Shown here: positions 58,429 through 64,000 of the stretch, piece by piece
Layout of the letters: every line of letters begins with the position of its first letter
How positions within the stretch are numbered: position 1 is the stretch's first letter
Assembly (NCBI GenBank): GCA_016714565.1
Contig: JADKDM010000008.1
Coordinates: 185,278-249,277 of the forward strand
Source: Candidatus Villigracilis propinquus
Lineage (GTDB): Bacteria; Chloroflexota; Anaerolineae; Anaerolineales; Villigracilaceae
Reading direction: 5' to 3'
DNA length: 64,000 nucleotides
Program-made: the position numbers and the translations under genes
The notes under the pieces: model-generated
What the model was told of the DNA's origin: nothing
Databases searched by the model: none
What the model saw: only the letters and a program-made list of their open reading frames with translations

Positions 58429-58992
58429 ATGAAAAGACCTGTTGTAATAACCCTTTTAGTGATAGCCCTGGTATTGGTTGTCTGGGCATTGGCTCGGTGG
58501 CAATCTTCTCCAAGCGGCTTCCAAACCAATAACCCGTTTGACAGAAACAATCTCGCCTTCATGGTGGAGGAAAGCAAGACACTCAAAGTGGATGCGGAAA
58601 AACCAGTCACTTTGAATGTGGCAGATGATGCTGGCGATGTCACTGTTACAGGAGGAGATGTGGAAACCGTTCAGGTCAAAGTAGTCAAGACCGCCTACGA
58701 CTCCACCCAGGCCCGCGCGGCTGAGGAGGTGAAAACCATCAAATACACCATCGAACAAAATGGCAATGCCATCACCCTCAAATACGAAATACCTAAGTCG
58801 ATGAACTTCAACAACAATATCAACACTGTTGATTTCATCGTAACCGTCCCAACCGAGACTTCCGTGAGCGTTGATACCAGTTTTGGTGCGGTTGCCGTGC
58901 AGGATGTTCAAGGCGCTGTAGATCTCTCCAATGACTTTGGCGATGTAACGGCAAAAAAACATCGAAGGAGAGTTGGCGGTTCAAAGCAATAG
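58429..58992 (+). CDS. DUF4097 beta-helix protein, N-terminal part
   Basis: The first 187 residues of a membrane-anchored or secreted protein: one helix (about residues 4-22), then repeats such as DDAGDVTVTGGD and TSFGAVAVQDVQGAVDLSNDFGDVTA, typical of the DUF4097 right-handed beta helix. After ...DVTAK the frame turns into HRRRVGGSKQ; with one A fewer in the seven-A run (58953-58959) it would read on as NIEGELAVQSNSG into the next frame. AAGGAG lies 7 nt before the ATG. Confidence 0.8.
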   Translation: MKRPVVITLLVIALVLVVWALARWQSSPSGFQTNNPFDRNNLAFMVEESKTLKVDAEKPVTLNVADDAGDVTVTGGDVETVQVKVVKTAYDSTQARAAEEVKTIKYTIEQNGNAITLKYEIPKSMNFNNNINTVDFIVTVPTETSVSVDTSFGAVAVQDVQGAVDLSNDFGDVTAKKHRRRVGGSKQ

Positions 58993-59734
58993 CGGCGAGA
59001 TCAATATCGAGGCTGTGGATGCTGGCGATAAGAATGTAGAGATCAACACTGAATTCGGTGATATCACGCTGGAACAGATCAAAGCCAACGATGTCAGCGC
59101 TACATCAAATAGCGGCGCTGTGACCTTCACCAATGTCCGCGCTGCGGGAGATGCCTACATCAAGACCGACTTTGGCAACACGGTCTACGAAAATGGTTCT
59201 GCTGCAACCCTCACGCTGGACACTAACAGCGGCAAGACCAAAATCATAAAGGTCAATGTAACGAAGGAATTGAAGATCCAGAATGACTTCGGCGACATCG
59301 ACCTGACCCAAGCGATGGCTGGCTCGTATGATCTGCACACCAACAGCGGCGGGATCACCATCGACGGCGCGAAAGGCAAACTCAAAGCCTATACCGATTT
59401 CGGAAACATCGAGATCTCAAACGCAAAGTCCGTCACATTGGATGTCAAGACCAATAGCGGAACCATCGAGTTCAACGGCTCGCTCGGCGCAGGCCCGCAC
59501 AAGGTTGAGTCGGAATTCGGTAACATTGACCTTGCTCTGCCCACAGATGCAAAACTCAATGTGGATCTGAAAACTGACTTTGGAAAGATCAAGTCTGACC
59601 TTCCGATCACCGTCACATTGACCGAAAGCTCCAATTCAGAAGAAGACCAAATCGCAGGCAGTATCAACGGCGGAGGCGAACAACTCACCGTCAGCACCAA
59701 CAGCGGCGGTATCAACATCACCGCCATCAAGTAA
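58973..59734 (+). CDS. DUF4097 beta-helix protein, C-terminal part (out of frame)
   Basis: A 253-codon frame consisting of about ten short beta-helix turns of the form SNSGxINIxxVDA and TDFGNIxLxx (for example TNSGGITIDGAKG). The alternation of NSG and DFG turns continues from the upstream frame without a gap, so both belong to one surface protein of about 434 aa. Neighbours (sigma pair, DUF6249-like gene) suggest envelope-stress control. Function unknown. Confidence 0.82.
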   Translation: MAVQSNSGEINIEAVDAGDKNVEINTEFGDITLEQIKANDVSATSNSGAVTFTNVRAAGDAYIKTDFGNTVYENGSAATLTLDTNSGKTKIIKVNVTKELKIQNDFGDIDLTQAMAGSYDLHTNSGGITIDGAKGKLKAYTDFGNIEISNAKSVTLDVKTNSGTIEFNGSLGAGPHKVESEFGNIDLALPTDAKLNVDLKTDFGKIKSDLPITVTLTESSNSEEDQIAGSINGGGEQLTVSTNSGGINITAIK

Positions 59735-59739
59735 AATAA

Positions 59740-59772
59740 CAGGGACTGGAAATTTCTCCAGTCCCTGAATTT
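59740..59772 (+). terminator. Terminator after DUF4097 gene
   Basis: CAGGGACTGGA (59740-59750) pairs with TCCAGTCCCTG (59757-59767) around AATTTC and is followed by AATTTTCT. Confidence 0.8.
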
Positions 59773-59787
59773 TCTAAAGGACTTTTC

Positions 59788-60126
59788 ATGAATGATCTCA
59801 TTCCCTGCCTCGGCGTCGTTTCTGTCCTCGCCATTATCTTTGGCTTTCTTGCCTTCATGCGTTACATGAATTACAAAGAAACCATCGCCCTCGCCGAAAA
59901 GGGATTGACCCGCCCAGAAAATAGATCTGGCAAAAAAGGGTTGCTTCGCTGGGGGGTTGTCATCTCTGCGCTTGGATTTGCTCTCTCGCTCGGACTCTAT
60001 CCATTGGGCTTTGACTCTGGCAACAACTACCCGCTTCACCTCGGACCGTGGATGCTGGGCGGCTTCGTCCCGCTTTTTCTAGGCCTCGGCTTGATCCTGC
60101 TCCACTATCTGACGGAGAAAGAGTGA
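59788..60126 (+). CDS. DUF6249-like small membrane protein
   Basis: A 112-aa protein with three hydrophobic helices (about residues 7-25, 53-73 and 82-104). The loop MRYMNYKETIALAEKGL with a conserved basic-acidic pattern resembles DUF6249 proteins often found with ECF sigma and anti-sigma genes. AAAGGA lies a few bases before the ATG. Function unknown. Confidence 0.65.
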   Translation: MNDLIPCLGVVSVLAIIFGFLAFMRYMNYKETIALAEKGLTRPENRSGKKGLLRWGVVISALGFALSLGLYPLGFDSGNNYPLHLGPWMLGGFVPLFLGLGLILLHYLTEKE

Positions 60127-60210
60127 CCGTGGAAGGTGGACGACAGGACCACCGTGGCTAAGCCCGGACTGAGCGTTAACTCGGGATTGACTTATTTCGC
60201 AGTTTAATCG

Positions 60211-60942
60211 TCAAAATAAAATCCAAGATCCTTTGCTGAAATTCACCCCTATGTTGCGTATCAAATAGATCCGTGCCGTGCGCGGTGCCGGATAGGTCTG
60301 CCATTTCCCCGCCGCCAGGTTATATAATTCCTGCGTCAATTCGACCGGGACGGTATCATCTTCTTTGGCAGTGATAAATAATTTGGGGATATCCGAATCC
60401 ATGTCGCGCGTCTCGACGGTAAAACCCCACTGTGAAATTTCAGCTGGAGATGCTACAACGACCAAACCATCCGCTTGCGATTCTACGGTCAATTTGGCAG
60501 AAGCACATCCGCCAAGGCTGGCACCAACTAAAATAATTTTCTTTGCACCTTGTTCACGCATAAAAGTGATCGCGCCGCGCAGGTCATCCACAAATTTTTG
60601 AATTTCACCTTCATCCACGCCGCCCGAATCCATGCATCCGCGCCACTGATAGGTTAATGCGGTCATTCCATTTTGCGCGACTAAGTCTGCCATATCTTCC
60701 CAGCCACGTTTACAATTTCCCATCACAGAAAATATCACAGCGACATCGCCCGAACCGTGGACAATCCCTTCGAGGGATGCACCGTCAGGGGTTGTAAATG
60801 TCACTTGCTGAGAAGCAGGAGTCGGAGTTGGAGAGGCAGGGATGGAAGTTGGTATTTCAGTTGGGCTATTTGGAGTACAGGCGGATGTTAAAAGAAATCC
60901 AATCACAATAAAAAGGTGAAGCAACCGAAGTTTTGGTGACAT
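60211..60942 (-). CDS. Lipoprotein alpha/beta hydrolase with a frame change at its 3' end
   Basis: A 243-aa secreted hydrolase: signal peptide with lipobox LLTSAC (Cys22), a Pro/Thr linker, then an alpha/beta hydrolase with nucleophile GASLGG and acid Asp in AKEDDTVP. The catalytic His is absent from the listed end (YPAPRTARIYL). In another frame the same bases read GTAHGTDLFDTQHRGEFQQ, which carries the expected His and family ending and stops at 60176. One missing G near 60283-60291 explains this. The intended product is about 255 aa. Substrate unknown. Confidence 0.75.
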   Translation of the reverse strand: MSPKLRLLHLFIVIGFLLTSACTPNSPTEIPTSIPASPTPTPASQQVTFTTPDGASLEGIVHGSGDVAVIFSVMGNCKRGWEDMADLVAQNGMTALTYQWRGCMDSGGVDEGEIQKFVDDLRGAITFMREQGAKKIILVGASLGGCASAKLTVESQADGLVVVASPAEISQWGFTVETRDMDSDIPKLFITAKEDDTVPVELTQELYNLAAGKWQTYPAPRTARIYLIRNIGVNFSKGSWILF

Positions 60943-61038
60943 TAGTAAACCTCCGAGTCTCTATATTGATAAAGTGAGACGCTCACTATAATGCAGGCAA
61001 TTTACCCTGTCACCCTTCCTGCGGACTGGATTTTGAAG

Positions 61039-62634
61039 TCACTCCCCAAGTTGATAAATTTTTGAGTTGACTTTCAAATTATTTTCCACTATCTCTACGA
61101 TGTCGTCTTCAAATCCGAAGAATGACCAGAAGCAGGCTTTGGATTGATTGGCTTCGAGCAAAAGTGAAATGGCTGGCTCTTTGTGACCATAATAGCGCGA
61201 GCGCCATCCACGGGTGGAGTTGAGGTCGGCGCGAACGGTGGAGAATTTCGCTTCGCCGCCAAGCAAACCTGTTTGAACTTTATACACACTCGATTCATAT
61301 TTTAGGTGAATCGAGTTTTTGTTTTCTGTGAAAGGCGCATCATTCAAAAGCCAGTGAAGAGTATAGTGATGCGGTTCGTTAGAATCCAAATTATCAATCG
61401 CCAACCATCGGTCACCATCCAACGCCATCACCGTGCGCTTATGAGTGACGGGTTTATAGCCATCATGCTCCCCCACCCAGAGATTTTCGCCGTGCTGTAG
61501 AACTTTGCCCTTCGCCCAATCCGTCCATGTGAAGCGGCTGACGAGGGTCATTTGGTCTTTGCCATCTACGGTCACCGTGTTGTGCGCGGATGTGCGCGCG
61601 AGTCCGTTGCGCCAGATGCCTTCGCCGCTGTAGAGATACGTCCCTGCATCGCAAGCGATGTTGAGACCTTGAATCCACAAGTCCACATGGAGTTGGTCGG
61701 CATGCGAGGGACGAGAGGTGAAGTCGGTGCAGCGAATGACAGCTTTGCTATTCTCGCCGCGTAGAATATAAATTCCACCCTCTGGAAAAGAAACATCAAC
61801 CAGCTTCTTTCCCTTCTTCTTCTTTGCTATCTTATCCCCACACAACCAAAATACATCCTCATCCCACTTCCCTTCTTCAAACATACGCTTACCAATGGTG
61901 ATGACCGAACCCAGCTGCAACAACGGACGGTAATCGGTGAAGTCGCAGTTATTCAACGGAAGGACGAGCGCGCCATCGTTTGAGCCATAGACGGGCATTT
62001 GACCTGTGGATGGGTCGATGAGGTGGGAGAGGTAATTTATCGAATTGGAGATTGATGTTTTGAGGGAAGTGGAAAGTGGAAAGTGGTTAAGTTCGCCAAG
62101 TCGTATTGCATAAAGATAAAGATGCAAAATGAAGCGATGATAGTTGAGGGAGTACATGGCATAACTGCCATCGGGGAAGATTTGTTTGGCGGCTTCTTCT
62201 TCGAGCAGTTTTTTGCCGAGGGTGAAATATTTTTCGGAGTCTTTGAGTTCGGGGAAGAATAGACCCACCATCCACAGGCCGAAGGCTTCGCTGATGGTGT
62301 GATTGCTGCGGGTGGAGATGGCGTAGTCGATGTTCTTGTGGATGCGCTCGGCTTGGGCGGCGATGAGTTGGGTAAATTGGGAAATCTGTTCGGGAGTAGT
62401 GGATGGGGAATGGATGAAGGCGTAGAAGCCGAATGTCCATGCCATGAGACGCAGGGCGATCTCTTGTCCGTCTTTCCAGTTGGCGCCTGTGTTGGGTGGA
62501 TTGTGTTCAGCCCAATCTTGAATCAAGTGCCAGAAGGCTTGCGGATATTTTTCGTCGCTTGTGGCGGCGTAGGCACGGACAAGGGTGTAGAACATGCCGA
62601 AGCGGTTGGCTTCCCAAATAAATTTGATGTCCAC
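61039..62634 (-). CDS. Heparinase II/III-like protein, central and C-terminal part
   Basis: A 531-codon frame of the heparinase II/III family of polysaccharide lyases. The alpha/alpha toroid part has DIKFIWEANRFGMFYTLVRAYA and TRSNHTISEAFGLW (conserved His/Tyr region NYHRF), and the beta-sandwich part begins near FPEGGIYILRG and SRPSHADQLHVDLW. The true reading runs further upstream without an ATG (STKHWSQISDDGEVDIKF), so the annotated start is not real. The N-terminal part lies in two other frames. Such proteins act on acidic polysaccharides at the cell surface. Confidence 0.82.
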   Translation of the reverse strand: MDIKFIWEANRFGMFYTLVRAYAATSDEKYPQAFWHLIQDWAEHNPPNTGANWKDGQEIALRLMAWTFGFYAFIHSPSTTPEQISQFTQLIAAQAERIHKNIDYAISTRSNHTISEAFGLWMVGLFFPELKDSEKYFTLGKKLLEEEAAKQIFPDGSYAMYSLNYHRFILHLYLYAIRLGELNHFPLSTSLKTSISNSINYLSHLIDPSTGQMPVYGSNDGALVLPLNNCDFTDYRPLLQLGSVITIGKRMFEEGKWDEDVFWLCGDKIAKKKKGKKLVDVSFPEGGIYILRGENSKAVIRCTDFTSRPSHADQLHVDLWIQGLNIACDAGTYLYSGEGIWRNGLARTSAHNTVTVDGKDQMTLVSRFTWTDWAKGKVLQHGENLWVGEHDGYKPVTHKRTVMALDGDRWLAIDNLDSNEPHHYTLHWLLNDAPFTENKNSIHLKYESSVYKVQTGLLGGEAKFSTVRADLNSTRGWRSRYYGHKEPAISLLLEANQSKACFWSFFGFEDDIVEIVENNLKVNSKIYQLGE

Positions 62635-62730
62635 TTCCCCATCGTCGGAGATCTGCGACCAGTGTTTCGTTGAATTCAGGGTTGTTTTTGAAACAGGGGT
62701 GTCGCTGTGACATGATTAGAGGCGGAAAAC

Positions 62731-63087
62731 CTATTCGTTGATATTCGTGGGAGAAGAATTTGATCTCGCCGTTGAGGATGCGGTCAGCTTCTTCAATAGG
62801 TGGTCTCGATACGCGCGGGAAAACCGTCCGCGCTCTCGACCACCGGTGTCGTCGCACAAAGAAAATTTCGGTGCATTCGCTTTGCGCCATTCGGCGTAGG
62901 ATGTTGATTCAGAGGGGATGTTTTTCTTTAGCCATGTCGCCAGTGGACGGTCTGTCCATTTATAGAGCGGCATTTGCAGGCGGATGAGTCCGCTGCGGTG
63001 GCGAAATGCGTAGGCGAGGCGAAAGGCTGACCAACGCAGACCAAGTTCTCGGTAGAGAGAGGCGAGGGTCTTTATCCGCTTGAGCAT
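62731..63087 (-). CDS. Heparinase II/III-like protein, N-terminal part (frameshifted)
   Basis: The first 75 or so residues (ASLYRELGLRWSAFRLAYAFRHRSGLIRLQ then KWTDRPLATWL) are the usual N-terminus of bacterial heparinase II/III proteins beside sugar-transferase genes. After ...NAPKFSLCDD the frame becomes unrelated sequence; a third frame carries ADRILNGEIKFFSHEYQRIG. At least two indels (about 62800-62850 and 62690-62700) separate this from the main body. The gene may be dead. Confidence 0.7.
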   Translation of the reverse strand: MLKRIKTLASLYRELGLRWSAFRLAYAFRHRSGLIRLQMPLYKWTDRPLATWLKKNIPSESTSYAEWRKANAPKFSLCDDTGGRERGRFSRAYRDHLLKKLTASSTARSNSSPTNINE

Positions 63088-63130
63088 AAAAAGGTGTTTC
63101 GTGATGCGTAATTAGTAATTGGTAATTGAA

Positions 63131-63913
63131 TCACTTTGTGTCCGTTGTATCCGTCGTGTTTAAAGTATTATTAATCATTTGCGTGACGATGAGAAGAACC
63201 AAATGGCGGGCAATCCAAAGATGATGAGGACGGGGGCGATGACTGCGCCTTGCGACCATGCGAGGGAGGAAGGTACTGGAAACATCGCCCATGAAAATTT
63301 TCGCTGGCGACCAGTTATGCAAAAGAAAACCGAGGCTGCTGGCAGAGATGGCGAGCGCGACCCAAAACGCGAAGGTGTTTTCCATGTTCACGGAAAGCAG
63401 CATCCAGCCGATGCCGCCCGCAAACGCCACGCCGCCCGCAAGGCCATCGATGCCGTCCATGAAGTTGTAGGCGTTGGTCAGGCCGACGATCCACAAAAAG
63501 GTGATGACGAAGCCCACCACGCCAAGCGGCAATTCTCCGAACAAGGGAATGGTGACAGATTTGAAATATCCCAACCCGAGCACAGACGCCAGCGCAACGA
63601 GGCTTTGCACGCCAAAACGCAAACGCGGCGAAAGCGAGTGCAGGTCGTCGCGCCAGCCCAGCCACGCAATCACCAGCCCGCAGACGATGTATATCAATCC
63701 ACGGGTGAAGCCCGCTTCGTACACGGCCCACAAGCCAGCCGCCGTCACGAGCAGCACGATCATCAACCCTCCGCCGCGCGGCGTGGGCGTGGAATGTAAA
63801 CTGCGTTCGTTGGGATGATCTAAAATACTTCGTTTTTCGGCATAACGGCGGATGATCCACACGCCGAGATAAGAGAGGACAAGGATGAGGGGATATGCGA
63901 GGGTCGGTGTCAT
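63131..63913 (-). CDS. Polyprenyl-phosphate sugar-1-phosphate transferase (WecA/MraY-like)
   Basis: A 260-aa integral membrane enzyme that starts a lipid-linked glycan by moving a sugar-1-phosphate onto undecaprenyl phosphate. Key motifs are DHPNERSLHSTPTPRGGG, the catalytic region NAYNFMDGIDGLAGG and FMGDVSSTFL. About nine helices are visible. After TFL the frame becomes basic and unlike the family (PRMVARRSHRPRPHH); the adjacent frame gives a hydrophobic helix and SSSRK then a stop, so one indel near 63260-63270 is likely. With the heparinase-like gene it may belong to a surface-polysaccharide cluster that continues beyond the window. Confidence 0.85.
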   Translation of the reverse strand: MTPTLAYPLILVLSYLGVWIIRRYAEKRSILDHPNERSLHSTPTPRGGGLMIVLLVTAAGLWAVYEAGFTRGLIYIVCGLVIAWLGWRDDLHSLSPRLRFGVQSLVALASVLGLGYFKSVTIPLFGELPLGVVGFVITFLWIVGLTNAYNFMDGIDGLAGGVAFAGGIGWMLLSVNMENTFAFWVALAISASSLGFLLHNWSPAKIFMGDVSSTFLPRMVARRSHRPRPHHLWIARHLVLLIVTQMINNTLNTTDTTDTK

Positions 63914-63950
63914 TGGGGATGATTTTACCGCTTCTTGCTTAACTGGAAGT

Positions 63951-63983
63951 TGATTCTGTTTCGAGGGGCAGTTGTTCCCCTGA
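63951..63983 (-). repeat. Short dispersed repeat, copy 2
   Basis: GTTGATTCTGTTTCGAGGGG and following bases match the repeat at 2515-2546 with a few changes. It lies about 40 bases upstream of the sugar-transferase start. Nothing else is seen in 63914-64000. Confidence 0.4.
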
Positions 63984-64000
63984 TACGCCCCGCCCGACGG

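Noticed and set aside
1..64000. CRISPR arrays, tRNA or rRNA genes, phage or complete IS elements
   Set aside because: No regularly spaced repeats, no cloverleaf or rRNA-like stretch and no intact transposase with inverted ends were seen apart from the RAYT-type gene.

Overview
The window looks like bacterial chromosome from the phylum Chloroflexota, most likely class Anaerolineae. This is inferred from gene content, because no rRNA or tRNA gene is visible. The supporting genes are an archaeal-type HMG-CoA synthase with a class II HMG-CoA reductase, remains of a TIR plus sulfatase-modifying-factor (SUMF1) protein, a BTAD/NB-ARC/TPR regulator, DUF4097 and DUF1015 proteins, and a CarD regulator. 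Genes are dense, sit on both strands, and are often closed by strong bidirectional hairpin terminators.

Layout. 0-6.8 kb: the end of a sugar ABC permease, an esterase, divergent serC/serA with a DUF1015 gene downstream, a membrane protein and an M19 dipeptidase. 6.8-10.3 kb: rpsA divergent from a ChlI/BchI-like AAA+ ATPase whose frame meets a VWA (ChlD-like) frame at a run of nine A. 10.3-13.2 kb: a decayed TIR-SUMF1 gene and an FAD oxidoreductase. 13.4-21.9 kb: a minus-strand operon for a group 4 membrane-bound [NiFe] hydrogenase with its maturation protease. 22-31.4 kb: CarD, a very large alpha-2-macroglobulin-like protein, a DUF2270 protein and a UroD/MtaA-family protein. 31.4-36.3 kb: a sulfur/redox island (OsmC, rhodanese, AhpD-like protein, thioredoxin-DUF2892, DUF2892, Crp/Fnr regulator) with remains of a sigma/anti-sigma pair. 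36.4-43.8 kb: gene remnants, a dihaem cytochrome c operon, a RAYT-type transposase and a BTAD/NB-ARC/TPR regulator. 43.8-48 kb: a DUF35 protein, dnaA, a candidate origin and a GAF histidine kinase. 48-57.2 kb: HMG-CoA reductase, a YgeY-like M20 hydrolase, a MerB-like gene with an in-frame UGA, a transporter, a HAD phosphatase, a membrane-anchored nuclease, HMG-CoA synthase, a split esterase and a thiolase-like protein. 57.2-64 kb: a sigma/anti-sigma pair, a DUF4097 protein, a lipoprotein hydrolase, a broken heparinase-like gene and a polyprenyl-phosphate sugar transferase.

Regulation. Two Crp/Fnr-type palindromes sit near -41, one upstream of the hydrogenase operon and one upstream of the DUF2892 gene beside the Crp/Fnr gene. 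OsmC and rhodanese share a second promoter-like motif with identical spacing.

Main caution. At least eight conserved genes change frame through what looks like a single-base indel, often in a homopolymer or short repeat. Residual assembly indels are therefore likely, and each 'split gene' or 'programmed frameshift' below must be read with that in mind.
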